A DNA stretch of 64,000 nucleotides from Streptomyces violascens (lineage in GTDB: Bacteria > Actinomycetota > Actinomycetes > Streptomycetales > Streptomycetaceae), in contig NZ_BMUA01000019.1 of NCBI RefSeq assembly GCF_014649955.1, forward strand, positions 83,185 through 147,184, read 5' to 3'. Below are positions 48,462 to 55,741 of the stretch, piece by piece. The position numbers were made by a program, and so were the translations under genes. The notes beneath the pieces were generated by a model. The model ran no database searches. It saw only the letters and a program-made list of their open reading frames with translations, and was not told the DNA's origin. Every line of letters starts with the position of its first letter. Position 1 is the stretch's first letter.

Positions 48462-49404
48462 GGCCGGCCACCTCGCTCCGGCGCCCGCCGGTGAAGGGCG
48501 TGCCCGCCCGGTACTCGGCGGCCTCGTCGGTCAGCCGTAGATAGATGTCCGCCAACTCCGGCTCCACTGGGGTGAGTTCATGGATCGCGCAGCCCTGCTG
48601 CGCGGCGAGGTCGCCGATCCGGCGTGCGGAGAGGCCGGTCACGAGGACCAGCCCGTTCGGGCTGTTGTCGTGGGTCAGCTCTGCTCCGGCGTTTCTCAAC
48701 GCTACGGCCATGGCGGGGAGTTGGCCGGATCGCAGTCTGACCGCCGGGGTTCCGCCGCGCAGGAGGTCGCCGAGGGGGCCGTCGCTGAGCACCCGGCCCT
48801 GACCGATGACCAGGACGTGGTCGGCGACCAGGGCCATCTCGTTCATCAGATGGCTGGAGACGAGCACGGTGCGGCCCTCGTCGGCGAGGGCGCGCATCAG
48901 CGTGCGGAACCAGCGAATGCCCTCCGGGTCGAGGCCGTTCACCGGCTCGTCCAGGATCAGCAGTTCCGGGTCGCCGAGCAGGGCGGCGGCGATGCCGAGC
49001 CGCTGCCGCATGCCGAGCGAGAACCCGCGTACCGGTCTGCGCGCGGCGGTGGTCAGCCCGACCAGTTCGAGCACCTCGTCCACCCGCGCCGGTGCGATGC
49101 GATGGGTGCGGGCGAGCCAGCCGAGGTGGGCGCGCGGGCTGCGGGCGGGGTGGACGGCCGAGGCGTCGAGCAGGGCGCCCACGGACCGCAAGGGCGCGGG
49201 GAGTTCGCGGTAGGGGACGCCGAGGACGGTCGCGGTCCCGGAGTCGGGCCGCCCCAGACCCATGATCATGCGCAGGGTGGTCGACTTGCCCGCCCCATTG
49301 GGCCCGAGGAACGCGGTCACCCGGCCCGGAGAGACGTGGAAGGAGAGGTCGTCCAGGATGCGTCGGCCCGCGTAGGTCTTCACCAGGCGCTGTACGTCGA
49401 TCAT
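48454..49404 (-). CDS. ABC transporter ATP-binding protein (DrrA/BcrA-like)
   Basis: 316 residues. Walker A GPNGAGKSTTLRM, signature FSLGMRQRLGIAAALL, Walker B LLILDEPVNGLDPEG, H-loop SSHLMNEM, and a C-terminal extension of about 90 residues typical of BcrA/DrrA-type antibiotic-resistance ATPases. ATG overlaps the TGA of the preceding ATPase gene (ATGA). Acts with the downstream permease. Immunity or export role is inferred from the operon. Confidence 0.93.
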   Translation of the reverse strand: MIDVQRLVKTYAGRRILDDLSFHVSPGRVTAFLGPNGAGKSTTLRMIMGLGRPDSGTATVLGVPYRELPAPLRSVGALLDASAVHPARSPRAHLGWLARTHRIAPARVDEVLELVGLTTAARRPVRGFSLGMRQRLGIAAALLGDPELLILDEPVNGLDPEGIRWFRTLMRALADEGRTVLVSSHLMNEMALVADHVLVIGQGRVLSDGPLGDLLRGGTPAVRLRSGQLPAMAVALRNAGAELTHDNSPNGLVLVTGLSARRIGDLAAQQGCAIHELTPVEPELADIYLRLTDEAAEYRAGTPFTGGRRSEVAGRA

Positions 49405-50033
49405 TCGCCGTCTCCAGTGGTGGGGGCGAGGGCGCCGAGGTCGATGGTCCGGTCGATGAGCAGGGGCTCGCCGACGTCCAGGTGGGACACCAGGACGGTG
49501 GTCAGCCCCTCCCGGCCCCGTCGCCGCAGGTCGTCGGTGACCGAGGCGGCGGCGGCCTGGTCGAGCGCGTTGAACGGCTCGTCCAGGAGAAGGAGTTGGG
49601 GCGCGTGCGCGGTGGCACAGACGTAACCGAGCTTCTTGCGCTGGCCGAGGGAGAGCTCCCCGACGAGTACGTCCCGGCGGTCCGCGAGCCCCAGTGCCCC
49701 GGCGCGATCGAGCAGCGCCTTCCTGCGGACACCCCACAACCGGGCCACCAGCGCCAACTGCTCGCCCGTGGTGAGGTGTTCGTACAGCGGGGGCGGCTCC
49801 TGCAGGAAGCCGCGCAGGGCACGGACCGCCCGGTCGCCGGGGTCGCGGCCCGCGACGGTGACCGAGCCGGCCGACGGTGTGCACAGGCCGGCGAACACGG
49901 AGAGGAGGGTGCTCTTTCCGCAGCCGTTCGGTCCCGCGAGACGGACCGATTCCCCTGCCTCGATGCGCAGGTCGAGGCCGCCGAAGAGTTCGGTCTCGCC
50001 GCGCCGGACGGAGAGGCCTGATGTCGCGATCAC
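49401..50033 (-). CDS. second ABC ATP-binding protein (CcmA-like, short)
   Basis: 210 residues, a minimal nucleotide-binding domain: Walker A AGPNGCGKSTLLS, signature ELSLGQRKKLGYVC, Walker B LLLLDEPFNALDQAA, H-loop VLVSHLDV. No C-terminal extension. Its GTG overlaps the TGA of the large permease gene (GTGA), so it is the partner of that permease. Comparable small ATPases serve the DUF95-linked transport machinery in circular bacteriocin clusters (family knowledge). Confidence 0.93.
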   Translation of the reverse strand: MIATSGLSVRRGETELFGGLDLRIEAGESVRLAGPNGCGKSTLLSVFAGLCTPSAGSVTVAGRDPGDRAVRALRGFLQEPPPLYEHLTTGEQLALVARLWGVRRKALLDRAGALGLADRRDVLVGELSLGQRKKLGYVCATAHAPQLLLLDEPFNALDQAAAASVTDDLRRRGREGLTTVLVSHLDVGEPLLIDRTIDLGALAPTTGDGE

Positions 50034-51718
50034 TGAGGTTCCCCCGAGGGTCGGTGGGCGAGTGGTGGGCGTGGTCCGGGCAGGTCCGTGCCGCTCAGGC
50101 GGCGCAGACCGAGCGCGAACACCGCCAGTACGGCGCCGAGGAGCGCGCATCCCAGGAGGCTGTTCGCGAGGCCGTCGGTGAGCGACCCGACCAGCGCGAG
50201 GCCCGCTGTCGCGGGCAGCGTGAGGAGCGCTGCGAACACGCCCTCCACCAGGTCCGCCGTCGGGGGCCGCGAGACCCGCCCCGCGTCGAAGCCCTCGGTA
50301 CGCGGCACCGCGTACCAGGTGAGGACCGAGGCGCCGCCCGTCGCGAGCGCCACGACGGGCAGCAGCAGGACGGCCACGCCCCACTCGGCGCCGCTCACCC
50401 CGCCCAGTGCGGCCACCCCGAGGAAGAGCGGCGCCGTCACGGCGAGTACGGCCAGAGCGCAGGCGACGGCCTTCGCCGCCGGCCAGGCGCCCGACGGCAG
50501 CGGGGACTGGCGCAGCAGGTCCCAGGAGTCCCGGTCGGCCTCGATGCCGCAGCTCTGGATCACCTCGCCCGTCGTCATCAGGGCCGCCGCGACGAGCAGA
50601 CCTGCGAGCGCGGGCGCGGGCAGCTGCCACAGCGGGCTGTCGAGGGCGGCCGCGATCCCCGCGCAGAACGCCCCGCAGGCGATGCTCAGCCGCTGCAGCC
50701 GGGCGAGCCCGCCGACCACCGCCGGGTCGCCGCGCCGCAGCCGCAGCCGGGTCAGCCTCAGGACGAGTGACAGGGGCGTCGGCCCGCGGGGGGCGGTGCG
50801 CGGGCGCCCGGCGGTGCGGTGGCGGATCCGGTACGGGGCCGAGGGGTTGGCCGCGTCGCGCCGGGCGGTGGCCCGCACGCGCACGGCAGCGATGGCGGCC
50901 GCGAGCACGGCCACCGCGAGGTAGCCCGCGGCGGTCCAGCCGAGCCGGGCCGGGGTGTGCAGGGTGGTCCACAGGCCGGGGCGGCCGGAGGCGAGCGCGT
51001 CCGCGACCACGCGGGTCACCGTGGCCTCGGCCTCGTCCGGAGTCGCCCCGAGGGTCCGGACGAAGGGAGCCGCGAACAGGCCGGCGCAGCAGCCGGCCAC
51101 CCCGGCGAGCAGCGCCCGGGGCAGCTGCGCGACCCGGGCGACCCGCACCATGAACAGGGCGACCAGCAGGACGCGCAGGGCCCCGGCCACAGCGACGGTC
51201 CCGCAGGCGTTGACGGCGAGGACGGGCAGCAGGTCGCGGCCGTGGCCGGTGACGGCGAGCCAGGGCAGCGCGACCGCGCCGAGGGCGACCAGGAGCGCGA
51301 GGGCGGTCCCGGCCGTGGGAACGACGAGCCGGGCGGCGACCACCTGGCCCCGGGACACCGGCAGCGTACGCAGCACGCTCATGTCGGCCGGACGCACCAG
51401 GGAGCGGGCCGACGACAGGTCGGCGCCCAGGAGTTGGGCCGCCGTCCAGGCCACCGCCGGGGCCCAGGTCAGCGAGGCGAGACCGGCGGGCGTGAGGCCG
51501 CCGACCGGGGCCAGCGCGCCCAGGGTGCGGCCGAGCAGCACCAGGGCGCCGAGCACCGCCGCCGTACCGGCGGACAGGATGACGACGGCCGCGCGCCGCC
51601 GCCGACGGCCCTCGGTGCCCTCGCCGGACATGAGGTTCAGGCGTCTGCGGGTGTCGGCAAGGCACAGCGCGGCGACCACGTGCGGCCACCGGGCGGGGCC
51701 CGTGGAGTCAGACCTCAT
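50030..51718 (-). CDS. large ABC-type membrane protein
   Basis: 562 residues with about 12-14 hydrophobic segments in two halves, split by an Arg/Pro-rich cytoplasmic loop (RIRHRTAGRPRTAPRGPTPL). LRTLPVSRGQVVAARLVVP is the short coupling-helix motif seen in ABC-2 permeases, so this is a fused double permease. ATG has AAGGAG eleven bases upstream and overlaps the preceding gene by 11 bp. Not a family I can name; function in transport is inferred from the coupled ATPase. Confidence 0.85.
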   Translation of the reverse strand: MRSDSTGPARWPHVVAALCLADTRRRLNLMSGEGTEGRRRRRAAVVILSAGTAAVLGALVLLGRTLGALAPVGGLTPAGLASLTWAPAVAWTAAQLLGADLSSARSLVRPADMSVLRTLPVSRGQVVAARLVVPTAGTALALLVALGAVALPWLAVTGHGRDLLPVLAVNACGTVAVAGALRVLLVALFMVRVARVAQLPRALLAGVAGCCAGLFAAPFVRTLGATPDEAEATVTRVVADALASGRPGLWTTLHTPARLGWTAAGYLAVAVLAAAIAAVRVRATARRDAANPSAPYRIRHRTAGRPRTAPRGPTPLSLVLRLTRLRLRRGDPAVVGGLARLQRLSIACGAFCAGIAAALDSPLWQLPAPALAGLLVAAALMTTGEVIQSCGIEADRDSWDLLRQSPLPSGAWPAAKAVACALAVLAVTAPLFLGVAALGGVSGAEWGVAVLLLPVVALATGGASVLTWYAVPRTEGFDAGRVSRPPTADLVEGVFAALLTLPATAGLALVGSLTDGLANSLLGCALLGAVLAVFALGLRRLSGTDLPGPRPPLAHRPSGEPQ

Positions 51719-52247
51719 CCGGCGCGGGCTCCTTCCGGCGCCGCCGGGCCCCACCGGCGTACCGCTGGGCGGGGCAGAGCACCGCGGCCGGGATGACGAG
51801 CGCCACGAAGATCCCCGCGAGCAGGTGCAGGCCGGACGCCCCCGGGAGTCTGAGGCCGAGGAAGCCGAGGGGAGCCCACCACACCACGCCGCCGACGACG
51901 ATCAGCAGGCCCCCGGACCGGGCGAAGGACACCATCAGGCCCATCACGACCAGCACGATGCCGCTGATCAGCCAGACGAAGCTGAGCAGGTGGAGGATGT
52001 CCATCACCTTGCCGGGGTCCCCGGTGAGGTCGTCCGAGGCCTCCACCGCCCGTCTTGTCGCGTCCACGCTGGTGCTGAACCGCGCGAAGTACGCGAGGGC
52101 ACAGGCGCCGGACGTCACCGCCGCGACCCCGCCCGCGATCCGCACGGCCGGATGTACCAGGCCGTCCGCGATCACGGCCCAGCAGCGCAGGGCGAGTTCG
52201 ATGACTTTCCGGTTCCCCAGGATGCTGAGGACAAGACGCTGGATCAC
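51708..52247 (-). CDS. operon membrane protein, four-helix
   Basis: 179 residues. Hydrophobic segments about 20-55, 85-110 and 112-165 (LHLLSFVWLISGIVLVVMGL, GLLIVVGGVVWWAPLGFLGL, LHLLAGIFVALVIPAAVLC) and a basic C-terminal tail (RRRRKEPAPDEV). GTG start. No family recognised; position between the SpoIIM-like gene pair and the transporter genes is where circular bacteriocin clusters encode accessory or immunity membrane proteins. Confidence 0.82.
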   Translation of the reverse strand: MIQRLVLSILGNRKVIELALRCWAVIADGLVHPAVRIAGGVAAVTSGACALAYFARFSTSVDATRRAVEASDDLTGDPGKVMDILHLLSFVWLISGIVLVVMGLMVSFARSGGLLIVVGGVVWWAPLGFLGLRLPGASGLHLLAGIFVALVIPAAVLCPAQRYAGGARRRRKEPAPDEV

Positions 52248-52301
52248 AGTTCTCCGGCCGTACGGTGTGCGTCGGGACGGTTCTTCTCGGGGGTTCGGGG
52301 C

Positions 52302-52955
52302 TCAGGAGGGCAGCAGCACAAGCGTCCCGGCGTACAGGACGGTGAGGATGCCCGCCGTGGCCAGTGCGCGTGGCCAGGTGGCTCCCGCGAGGGCCCGGGC
52401 GGCCCACAGGAGCGCACCGAAGAGCAGCGCAAGCCAGGCATCGGGACGCATCAACGCCGGTACGGCATCGGCGAGTTGGGCACCTTCGAAGAAGGCAAGG
52501 ATGCCCTGTCCGGCCAGCTTGGCGAGGACGTACAGGCCCCAGGCGAGGGTGAACGTCCGGCGCGCGCCGGTGAAGTCGAACGTGGCTCGGCCGGGGGTGC
52601 GCCACCGCAGGGCCAGCGCGCCGAGCACCCCGAAGAGCACGCCGAGCACGCCGATCGTCACCAGGTTGGCCAGGGTCGCGGTGCTCCACCCGATGGCCGT
52701 GCCGATCCCGACCGCGCCGTTCGGCGCGTCGGGCAGGCGGACCTGGAGACGCGCCCGGATCTCGCCCCACAGCGGTACGCAGAAGGCGGCGGTGCAGAGC
52801 AGCAGCAGCGCGATGCCGAGCGCATGGGCGCGTCTGGTCGGGAGCCGGTCCGACGGCCCGCCCGCGTCCGACAGCATGGCCGCCGCCCCGCCGAAGTCGC
52901 TGTTGTAGGCCGGAAGTTGGGCACCTCCCGGCGTACGTCCTATGTGCTCACCCAT
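52302..52955 (-). CDS. operon membrane protein, five-helix
   Basis: 217 residues. A hydrophilic N-terminus (about 1-45, MGEHIGRTPGGAQLPAYNSD) then five membrane helices (HALGIALLLLCTAAFCVPLW; ATLANLVTIGVLGVLFGVLG; LAWGLYVLAKLAGQGILAFF; AWLALLFGALLWAARALAG; ALATAGILTVLYAGTLVLLP). Start overlaps the SpoIIM-like gene by 16 bp, so the two are coupled. Function unknown; probably part of the peptide maturation or export complex. Confidence 0.85.
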   Translation of the reverse strand: MGEHIGRTPGGAQLPAYNSDFGGAAAMLSDAGGPSDRLPTRRAHALGIALLLLCTAAFCVPLWGEIRARLQVRLPDAPNGAVGIGTAIGWSTATLANLVTIGVLGVLFGVLGALALRWRTPGRATFDFTGARRTFTLAWGLYVLAKLAGQGILAFFEGAQLADAVPALMRPDAWLALLFGALLWAARALAGATWPRALATAGILTVLYAGTLVLLPS

Positions 52956-53473
52956 GTCTCCACTCCCGCAGCTACGACAAGACCTGCCAGCGACACCGCC
53001 CAGAGCCGGGCGGCATCGACGATCTGGGACCACCACTCGGTACGGCCGATCGGCCGGCCGAGGCCGGAACGGGCCCAGGTCACCAGCGGCACCAGACCCG
53101 CGCCGGCGGCGACCGCCACAGCCGCCAGCTCCAGCGGCATGTGCGGCAGCAGATGCCGGAGAACCCCCTCGCCGCCGAGGGCCGGGGCCGCCTGGCCCCA
53201 GCTGTGACCGGCGAGCGCACCGGTGACCAGGGCCACCGGCACCGTGGCCAGACCGGCCGTGACGACGCCGAGGAACAGGGCGCCGGAAACGCCGACGTTC
53301 CTGAGCAGGATCGACCGGAAGAGCTCCAAGTCGCCGTCCTGCCGGACCCGGGTCAACGCGCTCGCGTCCGTCGGCGCGTTGAACCAGCCGACGCCGAACG
53401 CCGTGAACCAGAGCACCGCGCCGCACAAAAGGCTCGGCCATTGCCGGCGCAGGAGGCCGGCCGTCGTCCTCAT
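52940..53473 (-). CDS. SpoIIM/DUF95-family membrane protein
   Basis: 177 residues, four to five membrane helices. The family core is visible: NVGVSGALFLGVVTAGLATV, then VLRHLLPHMPLELAAVAVAA GAGL, corresponding to the PHG-x-x-E(L)-x-A-x-x-x-A-G-x-x-G motif of stage II sporulation protein M. DUF95/SpoIIM proteins occur in sporulation, but a short stand-alone member next to a small hydrophobic peptide gene is the hallmark of circular bacteriocin clusters, where it is required for maturation. Here it directly follows the candidate precursor after a hairpin. ATG at 53473. Confidence 0.88.
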   Translation of the reverse strand: MRTTAGLLRRQWPSLLCGAVLWFTAFGVGWFNAPTDASALTRVRQDGDLELFRSILLRNVGVSGALFLGVVTAGLATVPVALVTGALAGHSWGQAAPALGGEGVLRHLLPHMPLELAAVAVAAGAGLVPLVTWARSGLGRPIGRTEWWSQIVDAARLWAVSLAGLVVAAGVETWVST

Positions 53474-53530
53474 TGCGTTTCCCGCCCCGTTGTTGCTTTA
53501 CCGAATGAATAACCCTTGAGTGGCCCGTGA

Positions 53531-53563
53531 CCGCCGGGATTCCACTGGTCCGAATCCCGGCGG
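53531..53563. terminator. hairpin directly after the precursor gene
   Basis: Perfect 12-bp stem CCGCCGGGATTC / GAATCCCGGCGG with a 9-nt loop, 15 bp beyond the precursor stop and 58 bp before the SpoIIM-like start. No T-run. Suited to partial termination or protection of the precursor mRNA 3' end, giving excess precursor. Confidence 0.75.
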
Positions 53564-53577
53564 CACATGAATGCACA

Positions 53578-53859
53578 TCAGGCGACGAATGCCTTGCGGC
53601 CGCCGCGCTTGATGGCCTGCTTGGCCGCCCACATGAGAGCGCCGCCGATGGCCAGACCACCGGAGGCCAGGCCGATCGCGGAGGCGATGTCCATGCCCGC
53701 CATGATCGACTGCCAGGCGGCCGAGGCCGCGTCGTTGCTCATCTTGAAGGAGCTCTTGAGGAAGAACGGCGCGGCGACGGCGGCGACCATGAAGGCGCCG
53801 AAGACGGCCGAGCCGACGGCGGCCGCGGGCATGACGCGACGGATGGTCGAACGGTTCAT
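53578..53859 (-). CDS. candidate circular bacteriocin precursor peptide
   Basis: 93 residues. N-terminus MNRSTIRRVMPAAAVGSAVF is basic then hydrophobic (leader or signal-like, about 1-30). Residues about 31-93 form several short hydrophobic/amphipathic helices (SAAWQSIMAGMDIASAIGLA, GGLAIGGALMWAAKQAIK) ending in a cationic patch K80, K84, R85, R88, K89 and GGRKAFVA. This matches enterocin AS-48 in size, helical composition and end (…KKGKRAVIAW). No cysteines. ATG follows GGAAGGA at a long spacing. Identity as a circular bacteriocin is inference from character plus the adjacent DUF95 gene; a holin-like peptide is the alternative. Confidence 0.65.
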   Translation of the reverse strand: MNRSTIRRVMPAAAVGSAVFGAFMVAAVAAPFFLKSSFKMSNDAASAAWQSIMAGMDIASAIGLASGGLAIGGALMWAAKQAIKRGGRKAFVA

Positions 53860-53984
53860 GAGGTGGGGATTCCTTCCCGGAGGCTATGGATGATCCGGGC
53901 GCGGATGCCGCGCTGCGCACCGTCCCGTGCGCCGCTCCGGCGTCCCGGGCGGCACCTTTGATCTTGCCGTCCGTGATCGACTTC

Positions 53985-54025
53985 TTCCATTGCCTCTTAG
54001 GGCATTGCCCTAAGAGGCAATGGAA
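53985..54025. promoter_or_regulatory. 20-bp perfect palindrome between regulator and precursor genes
   Basis: TTCCATTGCCTCTTAGGGCA, one spacer base, then its exact complement. One arm contains the last codons and stop of the LuxR gene. It lies 126-166 bp upstream of the precursor start. Could be the binding site of a dimeric regulator (the LuxR protein itself) or an mRNA hairpin ending or processing the regulator message. Confidence 0.8.
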
Positions 54026-54258
54026 TCCTGGGTCAGAGCTTCGCGATGCTGGACGGACACCAAGGTCGCCTCAAGTCTGGAGTCGAGGTCGAGTTTGCGT
54101 ACGACGCTCGTGATGTGGGCCTTGACCGTGCGCTCGGCGATGCCGAGGCGCCGGGCGAGCGCCCGGTTCGGCTCGGCCTGGGCGAGGTTGCGCAGGACCT
54201 CTCGTTCCCGGCAGGTCAGCCGGTCCAGCTTTCTGGTGTCGAATTCCGCCACGCTCAT
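54010..54258 (-). CDS. HTH-only LuxR-family regulator
   Basis: 82 residues consisting almost entirely of a NarL/LuxR helix-turn-helix (LDRLTCREREVLRNLAQAEP, ERTVKAHITSVVRKLDLDSR), with no receiver or ligand domain. First gene of the peptide operon and likely its activator. ATG with GGGGGAG eight bases upstream. It would be constitutively competent to dimerise on DNA unless controlled by level. The 250 bp upstream (54259-54508) has no gene; an AT-rich part around 54390-54425 is the probable promoter. Confidence 0.85.
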   Translation of the reverse strand: MSVAEFDTRKLDRLTCREREVLRNLAQAEPNRALARRLGIAERTVKAHITSVVRKLDLDSRLEATLVSVQHREALTQDSIAS

Positions 54259-54450
54259 TGCTTCAACTCCCCCTGTCGGTTCCCCGCGCCGCTGCCCGGG
54301 GTCGATGGGGGCGGCGCAACAGAAAGAGCCGGACGACGCTGTTCGTGCCAGTCCTGGTCGGGACCACCGCTACGCCGTCCGGCTTGCTGACTTGACCTGA
54401 AGTTTACCTATTCGGTCGGAATTTGCGAGCTGTGCGTGGTCTGACTCACA

Positions 54451-54465
54451 TTTCCCTTCGGGAAA
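54451..54465. terminator. short hairpin downstream of the monooxygenase gene
   Basis: TTTCCC-TTC-GGGAAA, 44 bp past the stop of the AA10 gene and upstream of the LuxR promoter. Confidence 0.5.
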
Positions 54466-54508
54466 CTTCACGGCCCAACGGGCGGGGTGTCCGGGTGGGT
54501 TGACCGGC

Positions 54509-55363
54509 TCAGCCGCGGCGGCGGCGCAGGAGGAGGAAGCCGCCTGCCGCGGCGCTTGCGGTGGATACCGCGGCCAGGGCTTGGGGGGCTACGGAGTTGT
54601 CCGACGGGCCCCGGGTGGCCGGCGCCGGAATTGTGGGGTCGCCGCCGTGGCCGTGGTGGGCCACGGTGGAGTGGGGGGCGTCCGCGGTCATCCTCTGCTC
54701 CGACGGCGCCGCGGCGGCCTTCGCGGTGCCGCCGTACACCACGTCCGAGCAGCTGTAGAACGCCTCCGGGCTGTCGTCGCGCTGCCAGACCTTGTAGATG
54801 ACGTGGCGGCCGGTGCGGGCCGGCAGCGTACCGGTGAAGTTGTAGTAGCCGTCGGTCGCCGTTCTGGAGGTCTGGTAGGTGGCGACGGGGGTGTCGTCCA
54901 GGTCGGACCACTTCAGCGGCTTGGTCGGGTCGAAGCCCTGCTTGGTGATGTACACCGTCATCGTGCCCGAATGCGCCGCCGTCACCCGGAACTTGAAGTC
55001 GAACCGCCCCGCCGCGACGCCGGTGGACGGCCAGTCGGTACGGGCCCAGTCGAGCGCCCGGTACTTGTCCCGGTTCGCCGAGCACAGCTTGCCGTCTGGG
55101 ATGAGCTGGCGGGACTGGCCGTTGGCGTTGGCGATGTTCACCTCGTTCCAGTCGTACAGCGGCTGGGTGCCCGAGTCGGCGACGAGGTCCTTGCACACCT
55201 GCGACACCGGGTGCTCCGGGCCTTCGGCGTAACAGGCGGCGATCCGGCTGACCGGGTTGAACATGGCTCCGTGCGCGGAGGCGGGCGTCGGGGTGAGGGT
55301 GAGGAGCGTCAGGGAGGTCGCCCCGAGGACACCCAGGGACGCTGCGGTACGCCGTGCGGACAT
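54509..55363 (-). CDS. AA10 lytic polysaccharide monooxygenase with C-terminal anchor
   Basis: 284 residues. Signal peptide ends ASA|HGAMFNPVSR, so H31 becomes the N-terminal copper ligand of the mature enzyme; the second His is in TAAHSGTMTVYITK, and the axial residue in FYSCSDVVYGG. These are the AA10 (CBP21-like) histidine-brace features; the enzyme oxidatively cleaves chitin or cellulose with O2/H2O2. Residues about 225-255 are a Pro/Ala/His linker and the protein ends in a membrane helix plus RRRRG (SAAAGGFLLLRRRRG) without an LPxTG motif, so it may remain on the cell surface. ATG with AAGGAG upstream. A DasR-like site lies 94 bp upstream. Confidence 0.94.
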   Translation of the reverse strand: MSARRTAASLGVLGATSLTLLTLTPTPASAHGAMFNPVSRIAACYAEGPEHPVSQVCKDLVADSGTQPLYDWNEVNIANANGQSRQLIPDGKLCSANRDKYRALDWARTDWPSTGVAAGRFDFKFRVTAAHSGTMTVYITKQGFDPTKPLKWSDLDDTPVATYQTSRTATDGYYNFTGTLPARTGRHVIYKVWQRDDSPEAFYSCSDVVYGGTAKAAAAPSEQRMTADAPHSTVAHHGHGGDPTIPAPATRGPSDNSVAPQALAAVSTASAAAGGFLLLRRRRG

Positions 55364-55456
55364 GCGAGTGCTCCTTGATCGTGGGGAGGCGGGGCGACTG
55401 CGGCGGTTCGCGGGCGCGCCAAGTCGCCCTCTGGTGGCGGTAGTTGAGAGACTGGC

Positions 55457-55472
55457 ATTGGTCTGGACCAAG
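55457..55472. promoter_or_regulatory. DasR-responsive element (dre)-like site
   Basis: ATTGGTCTGGACCAAG, with the perfect inverted repeat TTGGTC-TG-GACCAA; it matches the dre consensus ACTGGTCTAGACCACT at 12 of 16 positions. DasR represses chitin/GlcNAc genes in Streptomyces, which fits an AA10 enzyme. The gap to 55741 otherwise holds GGGGCTCCGCCCC-type repeats and the cobL promoter. Confidence 0.6.
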
Positions 55473-55741
55473 CCGCAAGAGGTGTGCGGCTACCTGTCCG
55501 CCCGGGGAGGGCGGGGGGTCGTCGCCCGGGGTCGCGCGCCGTCCCCTGCACCCCTTTCGGGGCTCCGCCCCGGACCCCGCACCTCGCCGAACCGCACCTC
55601 CACCCCGCACCCCGCCGAACCGCAATCGCCCCCGGAACCACGCGGCGGCATCGGGACAGCCGGGCCCGGGACGTTTGGCCCGGGTGGGTGGACAGTAGAG
55701 TGCGGCTCCGTCCCCCGCGCGCTCACACCGAGGTACCCACC

